Source: Steromphala cineraria (Eukaryota > Mollusca > Gastropoda > Trochida > Trochidae). Taken from it: a stretch of DNA of 64,000 nt. Shown here one piece after another: positions 11,459 through 23,238 of this stretch (positions are counted from its first letter, which is position 1; each line of letters begins with the position of its first letter). Position numbers and translations under genes: made by a program. A model generated the notes under the pieces. That model saw only the letters and a list, made by a program, of their open reading frames with translations. It did no database searches and was not told the origin of the DNA. The stretch spans positions 54,475,727 through 54,539,726 of the forward strand of contig OU744732.1 in assembly GCA_916613615.1 (NCBI GenBank). Direction: 5' to 3'.

Positions 11459-13326
11459 GCATTACCACATACCTCTTTGGTTATGTCAGAATTTTTCTCC
11501 GACACACGGTATGTATATCTTCTATGTTTGGAATTCTTAACATACTGATTGGATTGTCTGTATTTTGCTAGAAAAAGATGACAATTACCAAATTTCAAAT
11601 TTAGAACTTGTATAAAGATTATTCAACGTGTTTCAAAAGTGTTTATGAAGAGCGGAACACTTTTTTAGCAGTATTATTCGATCTGGTCAAATCACACGCT
11701 TAATCTGTAAACAAATATATACATTTTTGAATGAGATTCATAATAAAGGTTATCTTGCAGCAGAATGTTGCTTTTGGTTTTAAAGAAAATAAAGTTTCTT
11801 TTGCCGTTGAGTGTATTCATTGTATTATGTTGACTGACATTAAATTTTAGTCTCAGAATTTATACAATATTTACAAAAACTTTAAACAAGTCATGTATTT
11901 TAACTATAAAGGAGCTTATCATATGATTTAACTTTAGAAAATTTAGACTTGCTATACTTTTCTAGACTGGGTTGGTCGCCAATTGAATATTTTGCCTCTA
12001 GAGTCTTGATGACAGACTATGTATATGTTGAATCTAACATCTATATACATTATCAATCAACGGGACCAGAATTTAAATGATGTTTACGACAATAGTCGTC
12101 GTAGCAAGAAACCCTGGATTCTTCACACCAACTTATATTCCCTTCCACGTTAGAATACTTTCTCAGGGGTGTAATCCTGAACCAGTTCGTTCTGTTGATC
12201 CACATAGACAACAAAGTACGAAAGCAGAGCGATTCAGCGTATATTTTAATCTCTAGTAAATCAAACAGAATCTATATCTCTTTCTGATCTTAAAACTTCT
12301 CTATAAGGGCCGTGTCAAGACTGATTGTGTAGGAATCTATTTCAGTCTCATTGAAATCAAGTGAGAACCTTATTACCAGACCCTGCTCATAAATTGACCC
12401 CACCCAAGAAGAACTGGCTATAACTTATTTACCATTAAGTTTACAGGTCTGCTATTTTAGCACAAAACACTAAACTGATGGAGTGTTAAAACACAACAAA
12501 GCAAATTCCTCTGAACACGTAGCATTTTATTATATTCAAATTATAGAGGTGTAACATTTCTTTTGGCGTTCAGTTTATGTGTCCGTTGGCCTAGTCTGTC
12601 ACCATAAACCAAGAAGCAGGCTGTTTAGATATCTATTTTTGCCGATGGCTCTCGAGCCTTGTCTCTGATTGACCTATGTGCAAAGGTCGCATGCCATGAC
12701 CCGGAAGGACCAGTGCTTAAATTGGAAGCGCTGTAACAATGGTTGCTGTCCAGAAGTTGCTGAGCAAATAATGTTACGACCCATTGCCGAGGTCTTCAAC
12801 AGACATTGCATATTTGAATGATACATAATACGTAGATCAAGCAATCATTGTTTGCAGTTCTAAACAACTCATCCGCACATGCATCTTGTGAAGATTGACA
12901 AGTGTTTGGTTTTGATTAATGATTACACTAACAGAACCCCAAACCTGTTTAAACCTTTGCCAACGTGTGAAGAATTGGACTCATTTATTGCTTTATTGGA
13001 CACATAAAATCATCTTTTTTTTGTTAAACACATGAATTTAATCAAAACAATTTTTGGAAAAGTTTGATTAATAAATAATAAAAACCCACCTAATTGTAAC
13101 TGTGAATGTGATTAATTTCCTATACTTGTCAGTTTATAAGTATGACGTCAAAAAAAAAGATATATTTGAATTAAAATTCATACAAATGAGAAATCTACTG
13201 AGGTGTGTACTTTCTTTTGTACCTCAGTTTATTTGATTTTAGAGTTTAGACGGGTATTGCCATGGTTATGATACCGATACAAAAATATCACTGTTAAAAA
13301 AACACTCGTAAATAAAAGTTGATTAG
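11459..13326. other. Intergenic DNA, nothing recognised
   Basis: About 1.9 kb of AT-rich sequence. No exon with plausible splice sites, no RNA gene and no inverted-repeat element was recognised. Confidence 0.5.
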
Positions 13327-13683
13327 TTAAAGGGGCAGTAGCATGTTTTTAGGGGGAATAAAAGGTGAAGTCAGGAAAATGAAAATAAATGGTTCCAATC
13401 TAAAGACAATGTATTTAAACTAAATGAAGCTGTAATAAATCAAATATATAATGTAAAGTTAAGCCATGCGATTCTTTTTCTTACACAAAATGAATTAAAT
13501 GTGTTCACACAAAAATGACTTCAAATGGAAATTGTGTAAATCTTTATAATGTGTTCTATGGGTGATTGATTTTTGCAATGAGATTTTGAAACTATCAAAG
13601 TTCTACATTTAGCATTGAAGTACAATTATCAGTTAAAAATTGAAAATATAAAATTGTCAAAAAACGTGCCACTTCCCCTTTAA
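13327..13683 (+). mobile_element. MITE family A, copy 3
   Basis: TTAAAGGGGCAGTAGCATG at the left and CGTGCCACTTCCCCTTTAA at the right, 357 bp, in the same orientation as copy 1. It lies only 80 bp from copy 4. Confidence 0.83.
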
Positions 13684-13763
13684 TATTGAAATTGTAACAT
13701 AAATTCTTCATTCATATCTGACTGAAACGAACTGCCAGAATGTTCAACTGGGTAAAAAAATCG

Positions 13764-14129
13764 TTAAAGGGGCAGTAGCACATTTTAGGGTGAATAAAAG
13801 GTAAAGTAAAAAAAATGAAAATAAATGGTTCCAATTGCAAGACAATGTATTTAAACTAAATGAAGCAGTAATAAATCAAATATATATGTCAGTTCAGCCA
13901 TGCGATTCGTTTTTCTTCTTCACAAAATTAATTAAATGTGTTATAAAAAATGGCCGCTAATAGACTTTATGTGAAATTTTTAAAATTTGTTCTCTGACTA
14001 TGATTGATTTGTTTGTGTAATTAAATTATTGACACTACCAACATAATACATTTAGAATTAACGTACAATTATCAGTGAAAATATATAAACTATATACAAT
14101 TTTCAAAAAACTTGTTACTACCCCTTTAA
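13764..14129 (+). mobile_element. MITE family A, copy 4
   Basis: TTAAAGGGGCAGTAGCACAT at the left and TTGTTACTACCCCTTTAA at the right, 366 bp. It is a direct neighbour of copy 3 in the same orientation, so the pair arose either by local duplication or by two insertions. Confidence 0.82.
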
Positions 14130-14297
14130 GAATTTTATTCAATTCTAAAAAAATGCATGCATATATCTAAAATCCAACTGTTATTGTGAATAAGTTTGAT
14201 AAAAAAGAGTTGATACGGTTTTCCTAATTGTCCAAATGTCAGTAAAAAATAGAGCCATTGGTTCTGTAGCTCATCAGGCTTTACATTTGATTTTGCT

Positions 14298-14507
14298 TGA
14301 GGGCGTGGCCAATGTGGTTCTCCCCTTATTAGGGTCAACAGGGCCACCAAAGTTACAATTTATAATCCTCGCTAGTCAAGGAGCCTTTACACACAGTTTC
14401 AGCTTTCTAGGCCTTAAGGTTCTGGAGAAGAAGATTGAAAATAGGTTTAAGGGTGTGGCCCCTGTGGCCCTTATTAGGGGCCGCAGGGCCACCAAAGCTA
14501 CAATATT
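14298..14507 (+). repeat. Two-copy ~150-bp tandem repeat
   Basis: GGGCGTGGCCAATGTGG with CCCCTTATTAGGGTCAACAG and GGCCACCAAAGTTACAAT (14301-14358) is repeated at 14451-14506 as GGGTGTGGCCCCTGTGG with CCCTTATTAGGGG and GGCCACCAAAGCTACAAT. It is locally GC-rich against an AT-rich background. A 91-codon open frame spans it but has no recognisable domain. Confidence 0.55.
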
Positions 14508-16023
14508 TTAATTTACAATTATATATTTAGATCACATCATCTGCAAAAATACTTTTTCTTGTACTTAATCATATACATTTTTTGGGCAGAATTTGATCCC
14601 ACATAGCCAGCACTGATCATACCGATATCTTACTAACTCGCCCATCATGCCCTGCAGTTTTAGTGCAGCTGGTTAATTTTAATAAATAATATGTATTTGT
14701 AGTTATACGTGTGTATGACATATATAACGAATACTGGATCCATGTATGTACGATATGGCCTACATATCTCGATCTACATATTTACATATTTATCTCAATG
14801 CTAATGTTAACAAAAAGATCAACGGACTGGTGATAATGTGATAAAGGCAATGTTTTACCATAAATACGAAACTAAATATTCCAACATGAAATAAGCATGT
14901 TAAAGCCACATTTTAGCATTGTGAATCGATTGACATCTGTCCATATCGTCATATTATGCTTGTGCTTCCATGTAAAGAACTGCATAAAATTATTGAATTT
15001 GACTTAATTGTGTGAAATTAACAACAAGAGGCAGAAAGATAAGAATTCAAGTACCACAAATATATTTCGTTGAAACAAGAACAGGGTGCTGACTTCTTTG
15101 GGATCTGTTCTCTTTATGTGGCGTTAAGGTATTAAAGTAAGTTTATCTTTGGCATTTTTCCTCTTTAGATATTTGTTTTGCAAAATGGGATTATTCTAAA
15201 GTGTAAAACTTCCCATAAATCATCTCTACTGTCCGTCTTAAAATCTATCATTCTTCGTAAACGAAACCATACGATTATAGATCTTCATTGCCAAAAGTGG
15301 TTAAATATTCGACATATGTTTTATTAATGAGAAAATGGTGTCAAACAACCATTCTATCTGGTCATTGCGACTGAAACATGTCTATATGAACGGTTGTATA
15401 ACAAATCTAAACTACCGTGCAAAAGAAAGTATAGCACTCATTTTGTACCCACATGAAATAAAAACTGCACCATGTATTTGAGTGAAATAAAGCTTAATAG
15501 ATTGGCGAAGATACTGAGAATCACGGAAAATGAAATTCGTCGTTGAAAACGAAAAAATTAACAGGTGCAAGGTATCATTGGTTCTTGATACAGCAGATTT
15601 TGTTTATCAGTCAGTCAGATTTAACATGTTACTCGCACAATAATAAAAGAAGAGTTCATCAATATCTCGTATTGGCACCTTTGGTATCAATGCAGGCGGT
15701 TATTCGGCTTTTTATGGACCAAAATGTTCGTTGGTATAAGTTCGTTATTACTATTACGCGTTATATTTCGCTTGCACGGTAGTTTATGACCCTGTCCTAC
15801 TAGCTTTCGCGTTCCGCGATTTTGATAGTTGCGGAAAATGTCATAAGTAACACTGTGTCTATATCAATTTTACTTTTTATTGAAAGTGAACGATATGTTC
15901 TGATTTAATATCTTTAACGTTACCTATAGAAGGATCAGAAATCATGATTGAAGTTTTTCATGCACGACGAAATTGGAAAAAATATTACACTGTAACCTTT
16001 CTTTTGGACACCAGCATAGTGTA
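14508..16023. other. 5' flank of FMO gene A
   Basis: Non-coding DNA before the FMO start codon. Open frames of up to about 80 codons on either strand resemble no known domain. Promoter and 5' UTR presumably lie here, but no core promoter could be assigned. Confidence 0.5.
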
Positions 16024-19000
16024 ATGTCCAGTAAGAAGGTAGCGATTCTTGGAGCAGGGCTGTCTGGTCTTGCAGCCATTAAATCTTGTTTGGAAGAAGG
16101 CTTGGAACCAACCTGCTTTGAACAGTATGATAATGTTGGTAAGTCGCTTACGCATGAATTCGTATATGGTCAAGAATCGTTGTTATCATTTATTCGTGAA
16201 CTCATACAGTGTATGTATATTGTAGGACGTTTTGATGATTTCTCTGGAACATGAATTGTTTTTAGCCCGAAACCGAGTTTTAACCGAAACAGGTTCCCCT
16301 GTGTATACTTAAAATGTAAACGAACAACTTGAAAAGCTATATCAATAACCGTTTAGACGAAAATAATGTTTTTTCTAAAAAAAAGATAAAGATTTACTTA
16401 CATAAAAGAAATAAATGTCATTACAACCAGATCGAATCTTTCACTCGTACCTCTTGGGCCAAATCAATGACAATGTTGTAGTCTTAAATGGAAACAATCT
16501 CATTAAAATGATATCTTAAGTGCTTCACTACGTTACGCAGATTAACAATCTAGTTAAAACTAGCTGTAATGTTATCGTCCCCTAAGTCCTTACGCTACAT
16601 CTAGCTACTTACCCACCTGGTCATGCATGCGCGGAAATCAACCAATGGAAAAAGAACTGGCTGATCTCTTTGAATCGGGCGTCGTTAGGATTTATATTGC
16701 TTTTTACACATTATGAGCACAAATATCAATGATTTAATGTATTACTTTTTAGAAATAAACATTACAGCTAGATCTAACTAGATTGACCGATTCTAACAGC
16801 TTGTATTTACCAGATTGTCCTATTCAAAGGGATCAGCCAGTTCTTTTTCCATTGGTTGATTTCCGCGCATGCGTGACACGGACCAGGTGGGTTAGTAGCT
16901 AGATGTAACGTAAGGACTTAGGGGACGATAATATAACAGCTAGTTTTAACTAGATTGGCAGATTAAAGATCTCACAAGGCCCCGTAAGTCCAGCCGTCAG
17001 GGTAACCTTTGACCGCTGGATGTGAGGAAGATTTCATCCACCAATCAAATCGTACCTTTCTTAAAGGACAATTCAAGAGATTAAAGCAATTTAACACAGT
17101 ACAGCCCAAATGATAAAATGATAACTTATGACCTTTCGATTTTCCCAAAAAGCAGTGTTAGGTAATTTGCATATGTCGTAACATTCGCTAATTCAGTTGT
17201 AATGTTTGACTATTTGACAGAACTAGATTCTTTCTAATTTGCATATGTACATCGAATATGTGTGATATCAACTCAACAAGACTTTATCTAATGTTTTTAT
17301 GTCAGTTCTGGTCTCCTCATTTGTGTCAGTATATTTATAGCTACAAAATAAAACGAATTTAATGAGCATAAATCGTTTCATATAATGTAACTGTTCCAAA
17401 AATAGCATCTACAGCTTGCTGTTTGAATTTGCCAAGTTTACGGTGATTTCTTCGATAATGATAACATTTAAGTATTTACCTGGACGTTTTTGGACCAACA
17501 AATTGATAGGGGCGATATAAAGCACAGTTTGAGTAATTCATTCGTACATGACAGGAAATATGTGTTGTCGACATTTAGAAATAGTCGGAAATGTTCGTTT
17601 TTCGAGTTCTGAAGATTAGATATGAATACCTGTCGTCAGCAAGCCGAGTTACGGGGCAAAGTCGCTGATTGGCTGAGTCAAAGGATACTCTGACGGCTGT
17701 TATAACTGAGCCTGGTATGATCTACATGCGTAGCGTAGTGTAGCAAATAGATCATATTTTAATAAGATTGAAATGGAAATTGAAACGCGTAAATGTTAAT
17801 TCAGCCTTTGATTGTATGGTTTTATGGAAGGGAAAGGGTCACAGATAAGGTCCCCTGACAACCACCCTATCGAGCAATAGTCAGATATGAAAAACGTAAC
17901 GAGTACGGGTGATAGGTTCGATCTGATTGCAGCCATAAAATCTTGTCTTGAAGAAGATCTGGAACCAACCTGCTTTGAACAGTATGATAATGTTGGTAAG
18001 ACGGTTATGCATGACTTCACTTTTTCATTGAATATGATCGATTTTGCGGCAATATGAAAGAAAGTTAGTCCCAATTGAATTTAAAGCGAAACAGGTTCTC
18101 CTGTAAAGGAATAACTTGAAAAGCTATATCAATAACTGTTTAGACAAATATAATGTTTTTCCAAAACAGATAAAGATTTACTTACATAAAAAAGAAATTA
18201 TGCGTATATAAATGTCATTAAAACCAGATCGAATCTTACACTCGTACCTCTTAAACAAATCAATGACAATGGTGTAGTCCTAAATGGAAATTGAAATACT
18301 TAAATGTTAAGTTAGCCTTTAATTGTATGGTTTTATGGAAGGGAAAGGTCACAGACCAGCTCCCCTGACACGAACCCGATCGAGCATTTTTCGGACCAGA
18401 AACGTAACGAATGCAAGTGATAGGTTCGTTCTGATTTTAATGAGATTTATTCATTTTCCATACCCAGGTGGACTATGGTATTACACAGAAGAATACAGAG
18501 AAGACCAAGGACCAAGAGCATTTGATAGTCTCACGACAAACATCAGCAAAAGCTTCTTTGCATATAGTGATTTCCCCCACTCGAGGGAACGTTCCCCATT
18601 TCTGACCCACAACGATGTTCATGCATATCTAAGAAATTATTGCCAATCATTTGAACTGGAAAAATATATCAAGTTTCGAACCAAAGTGAAAATGATAAGA
18701 AAATCTCTTTATTATGACGTCACGGGCACATGGGAAGTCCAATCTGAGTCTAATGGAACTGTCAGTAGTCAAGAATTCCATTCTGTGATGATTTGTACCG
18801 GCTTTAACAAGAAGCAATTGGTTCCAAAGGTGCAAGGAATGGAAACGTTTCAAGGAGAGATACAACACTCAGCTAGATACATCAATGGTCAAAGATATAA
18901 ACAACAGCGGGTTGTGGTTGTAGGTTAGTGAAATCTTCCTATTGTTTTATTTCATGTCAAAAGCAATAATAAAACGTTTTTTTAATTCTAGAATTCTAAA

Positions 19001-21789
19001 CTAATAAATCTTATTTCTATTTTTCGAAGTAGTGGTTGGAACTTCTTTGCTCTAAATTCTAGCTTTGATTTCGTGATAGAATAAGTATCATACATGTAGT
19101 TGTATTTTGCAAACAAATATAAGAGTCTTTCTTAACTATTTTCATTTGAAATGCAGGAAATGGTAATTCATCAGGGGACATTGCTGTTGGTGTAGCCGAT
19201 TTCGCTGAAAAGGTACCTCTTTTCGGAAAACGCGCTAGGCAAATTGCACTTTTGTATTCTTGCGCTTTTGCAATTGTATTTAAAGTTGTGTGATTTGAAA
19301 ATAAAATCTTGGTTTTGAATGTTAATGCCTTGAAAAGATTTGATTTTCTAAATGTTCACCGTATCTTTTCCCTTCACTATTTTTTGAGTGAGTGATAGTA
19401 ATTTCGTTCTGACTTTTTTTGCTTTTAGAGATAGTGACACGGAACAATTATAGTCCCTCTCAGCCATTATACAACACACACTTACCAATCGACAAAAATA
19501 TTAGATCTCAAAGACTTGTCTCCTAGGTGTTTTACAGCGTTGTTGATGGGATGTGGGTACGACTTCAAGTTTCTAACAAGAACAGCTCATAAGAGTTCAT
19601 AATATTCTAGATTTCAAAGACTAAAAGAATTTTGTTCTAGGTGTTTTACAGCGTTGGTGATGGGATGTGGGTGTGGCCACGCTGTACGGACCACGGGGTT
19701 CCATACGACTTCAAGTTTCTGACAAGAGCAGCTTTCAAGAGCTCGACAACGTTAGATGCAACAACATACACCTTGTGCACAAGCCGGATCAGTTTGAAAC
19801 ATTCTGGCCTTTGTCCATCCCTTCCACCATCTAAAAGTAAGATCATAATAAACGACGAAGTCCAGAACTACATTATGAATGGAAAGATCCAGATCCATGG
19901 TCGACTTGTACGTCTGGGACCTCGTGAAGCTGAGTTTGATGATGGCTCTGTTGTCCATGACCTTGATGCCGTCCTTTTTGCAACTGGATATAGATTTTAT
20001 CTGGACTTTCTGGAGGAGAAGATCATAGATGGTGAGAATTTTCGTTGTGTTTTTATTATGTTAAAAATTTGTAATACAAATGTCACCTTGGGTGTTGTTA
20101 AACATGTAGTTGCAGAAATATTAGAAAATTATTTATTGTATACAGATCATTTGCGTGGGCTTTAGTACAGTTCAATTGAGAATATCCTCTTGTGTGCTTA
20201 TTATGTCCAAAAAGTGTACAGATATTACTTTAGGTATTTGTTTGAATAGTGGGTCTCCGAGGCGTAGCGTAGCGAAGCCGAGGAACCACGATTCCATCAG
20301 GAGGTGTTTTGAGTGATGCAACGAGGGAAGTGTGGGTATATCTGACTTATACCCCACTTCGGTTGAATTATTTAAGACGACACAATGCTTTCCATCCTTC
20401 TCTATGTATATACGTCTTGACCTAACGTATTCATAAAGCATAATCGATGTTGGTACATGTGTGAGCGAAATGCATATAACGAATAAGAAAAGATTAGTGA
20501 CAACTGTTAACAAATGGAATTCATTCATGAAGAATAAACTGAATAAATAATAGTATCTACAATTGAATCCTCATCACAACTTCTTTTCCCAAGAATACGT
20601 ACAACAGTGCCCTTTAGTCAAATATCAGTCTTGACTTGGTTTTGATTTCAGATGATGGCAAACTGTCTCTTTACAAGATGATCTTTCCACTGCAACTCAA
20701 TCACCACACACTGGCTCTGATTGGCTGTGGGGAATTCAATGGTCCACATCCACCTGTGGTTGAACTTCAGAGTAGGATTGCGGCTAGGGTGTTCTCAGGT
20801 CAACACGCACTATCATCAAGACTCCTCATGGAACTTGAGATTGATGAAAGGAACGTGAGGATTTATAACACTTTTGGGCGTTACAAGTATGCGGTAAGTA
20901 ATTATATCATAAAGGCAGTGATGCATGGTTCTTATCCCAGTAAATATTCAAACTGCATCTATGCCATCAACTTGAAAACCGTTTGGGTTTAGTTTTGCTT
21001 CTTGTTTTGATGCCAAACGTGACCTTCCATTACGGCTTTCAATAATACATAACTCTTCTTTTTTTGCTTGTTTAGATCTGTTGCCGTTTAGATCATACAT
21101 GCCCTTTGATGACGAATTCAATACCATACATAAGCGTTATATATGGCTTGTTTAGACCTGTTTAGATGCTACAGACGCCCTTGCTTGACGAAATAAAAAC
21201 ATACAAAATCCTTATCTTTTGCTTGTTATGATACCATTTGCCCTTCGATGACGAATTCAAGATCATACATATACCTCATAGTTTGCTTGTTTGGACCTGT
21301 TTAGATGCTATAGGAGCCCTAGCATGACGAACTCAAAATCAAACATACGCCTTTTCTTTTGCTTGTTAAATTGCCATATGCCCTTCGATGATGAATTCTA
21401 TATCCTATACAATCATTTTTCTTGTGAAGATTTGTTTTATTGTTTAGATGTCATACATGCCCTTACATGACGAACTAACGGAAGAACTTGGAGTTGTCCC
21501 ATCCTGGTTGGACCTCATCAAAGCAGGACCATGGCTTGCCTACAACTACCTTTATGGTCCCGCCTTCCCCTTTCAGGATCGACTGTGGGGATCTCATCCA
21601 TGGCCCGGGGCCAAAGAAGCAATAAACGAGGCCCTGGAACATGGATATTACACTAAACAACCTCGATTATCAAAACCACCACGTCTCCGAAGACGTTCAA
21701 TATTGTGTCGAGGAATTTTGTTCTGTGTTTTTTTGTCTTTTGCAATTTTTATCAAATATTTAAACATTATTTTCTTAAGTTATGGATGA
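16024..21789 (+). CDS. Flavin-containing monooxygenase, gene A (complete, 6 exons)
   Basis: Exons are 16024..16138, 18468..18923, 19157..19212, 19641..20031, 20652..20893 and 21448..21789; total 1602 nt, 533 aa, the usual FMO length of about 530-535. All introns are GT-AG and phases are 1,1,0,1,0. Visible motifs: FAD-binding GAGLSG (residues 10-15), GGLW at 39-42, the FMO signature [11 protein letters not shown] (166-176), NADPH-binding GNGNSSGD (191-198), FATGY (322-326), and a hydrophobic tail with basic residues before it from about residue 505, as in ER-anchored FMOs. The enzyme oxygenates soft N and S nucleophiles using NADPH and O2; the substrate is unknown. The start ATG was chosen because it places KKVAILGAG at the N-terminus, as in gene B. 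Introns 1, 3 and 5 carry duplicated pieces of exons 1, 4 and 6. It is transcribed toward gene B (convergent). Confidence 0.93.
16540..16966. mobile_element. Foldback element in FMO A intron 1
   Basis: The left arm (about 16540-16670: CTAGTTAAAACTAGCTGTAA, then CGTCCCCTAAGTCCTTACG, then CCAATGGAAAAAGAACTGGC) is repeated in reverse complement at about 16835-16966. Arms are roughly 130 bp with high identity around a ~165-bp interior, and there is no coding capacity. Outer ends are less exact, so the boundaries are approximate. Confidence 0.75.
17929..17995 (+). pseudogene. Duplicated fragment of FMO exon 1
   Basis: GCAGCCATAAAATCTTGTCT and onward encodes [20 protein letters not shown] then NV, followed by an intact GTAAG donor. 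It is the second half of exon 1 without the start codon or FAD motif. Its EEDLEP matches gene B and not EEGLEP of gene A. The intron behind it (to about 18290) copies intron 1 after 16139, while 17796-17928 copies 18305-18436 just before exon 2. It is a relic of an internal tandem duplication; no acceptor precedes it, so it is probably not spliced in. Confidence 0.8.
19527..19600 (+). pseudogene. Duplicated, decayed start of FMO exon 4
   Basis: An acceptor-like CTCCTAG is followed by GTGTTTTACAGCGTTGTTGA and TGGGATGTGGGTA, then GACTTCAAGTTTCTAACAAG. This copies the start of exon 4 (19641) with about 33 bp deleted. Read in the exon 4 frame it shifts and reaches a stop within about 22 codons. 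Use of this acceptor would truncate the enzyme just after the NADPH motif. Confidence 0.75.
21088..21447 (+). repeat. Degenerate tandem copies of the exon 6 boundary in FMO A intron 5
   Basis: Five degenerate copies of the real boundary (TTTAG then ATGTCATACATGCCCTTACA and TGACGAA at 21443-21474) precede it. Their GCCC cores are at about 21101, 21177, 21240, 21316 and 21380, with the real one at 21459. Spacing alternates near 63 and 76-79 bp, so the array appears built of ~140-bp dimers. Copies 1, 2 and 4 keep a TTTAG acceptor. A further eroded copy may lie near 21010-21060. Confidence 0.72.
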
Positions 21790-21913
21790 GCTTCTTTCAT
21801 CCAACAATGAAAAAAAAATCAAATCCTAGGACAGACACAGGATGTTGGTTTTGAAGGGGGTGTGCCCTTTTTTCGTGTCAAATTTCAACTATTGAAATGA
21901 TTTATTTGCACAA

Positions 21914-21919
21914 AATAAA
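21914..21919 (+). other. Candidate polyadenylation signal of FMO gene A
   Basis: AATAAA lies 125 bp after the stop codon. This is a plausible 3' end for gene A, but the hexamer is common in AT-rich DNA. Confidence 0.45.
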
Positions 21920-22372
21920 GCATGTATCAACATTAAATAAGTTTGTTGAATGAATTAAAGTTTCCTGCCATACACTTTTACTGTTTACTTTTATCATGAG
22001 TCAGAAATATGACTATAACAATTACTAAATTTGATACTCTCTCCCCGCACCCCATTTGCATCGTTGCTACTAATACCTGAAATGTGTTTATTATATAATA
22101 TTCTTGGACGTCTAGGGAAAATCTTAAAATTGACAATGCAAAGAATAATTCAAAACTGGCAAACAGCTTGAAAAAGCGGGCCGTAAGAGTAGAAGAACCA
22201 TTTCCTCGATCATTCATTAAAGGGTTCATCAGGAACTTTGTAAAGATCGACGAGGATGTTTCAATACCACCATCAACACTGCCACAACAAGTCTCGTCTT
22301 AGAATTTAAAGGACTTTGAAACTATTTGCGAGGTCGTTGGATCAATTCTTTTCAGGGAATGCATTTGTTAAA

Positions 22373-22524
22373 AAGTGCAGTAGATAGATAAGGCAGTAAC
22401 TAGACCACGGAAGTTTGTTAATGTATAAAACACGTTAAACAAGACCTTGTTAGACACACACATTAACAACACGTTAAAAAACTTCCGTGGTCTAGTTACT
22501 CCCTTATCTATCTACTAGTGCTTT
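22373..22524. mobile_element. Short hairpin element (152 bp)
   Basis: The left arm AGTAGATAGATAAGG, AGTAACTAGACCACGGAAGT is mirrored by ACTTCCGTGGTCTAGTTACT, CCCTTATCTATCTACT on the right. Arms are about 45 bp with few mismatches, and the interior also contains CACGTTAA twice. It lies in the 3' spacer between FMO genes A and B. Confidence 0.7.
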
Positions 22525-22534
22525 AAATCAAGCC

Positions 22535-23225
22535 AAGAACAAAATTATACACACGTCAAAACATTTCAGATATTTCAATTGTTCTCGAGGGTATAGCATT
22601 CTCTCCCCCGGAGGTAATTCAGGTCATAAAATGTTGATCCTACCTATGTTTGAATTAGACCAAATCTGGGGTTTTCAGCAGTTTCCCATGGCGGAAAAAA
22701 TGCACGACAATCCATTTGATTTGTTTTCGAAAATGACAACACTCGTCGCATGGGAAGGATGGGAAGGATTGGAAGGATGGTTCATATCACAATGCCTTTT
22801 CCATGATACAGTTGCACAACTAACTTTGATTACCTCAAACCATGCATCTCCACTTCTAGCCCACACACTCGGCGAAAAAGAACAGAGGCTCGATCAAGAT
22901 TTCATGACTTGATCTGTCTCTGTGGGGAGAGATTTGGGGTGTAGTGGAAGGTCGTCATCTTATCCGGCGTGTTATGTAATTCTTATATTTCAATTTATAA
23001 ATCATTTCTCAAGAAAATCTTTACAGCGCTGGTTCAGCATTGTATTCTGTGTAATTATATTGTAGATTCAGTGGCTTAATTTGGTCATAAAAGAACTCAA
23101 ATACTGATGAAAATTTTGTTTTTATTCATACAGGTATCTGCCTGACATGAATGTTGAAAAGGATAGATTGTTCTCATTAGAAAACACAACAATCCCAATT
23201 CAGTTGATGAATCTCATTGACTCTT
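22535..23225. repeat. Segmental duplication, left copy (matches about 57610-58270)
   Basis: From ACACACGTCAAAACATTTCA through MITE family B copy 3 to GATGAATCTCATTGACTCTT, this segment aligns almost base for base with 57616-58270. The similarity then resumes after the LINE insertion (from 27184/29041) and continues through the 3' flank and introns of FMO genes B and C. The unit therefore includes an FMO gene and its 3' flank. Confidence 0.75.
22598..22933. mobile_element. MITE family B, copy 3
   Basis: ATTCTCTCCCCCGGAGGTAA at the left and CTTGATCTGTCTCTGTGGGG, AGAGAT at the right. It is about 336 bp and paralogous with copy 4 at 57672, the two sharing the same flanks. Confidence 0.75.
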
Positions 23226-23238
23226 CGATAAATATATA

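Noticed and set aside
20172..20528. A 118-codon minus-strand frame in FMO A intron 4
   Set aside because: No domain, no splice partners, and it lies within an intron of a well-supported gene.
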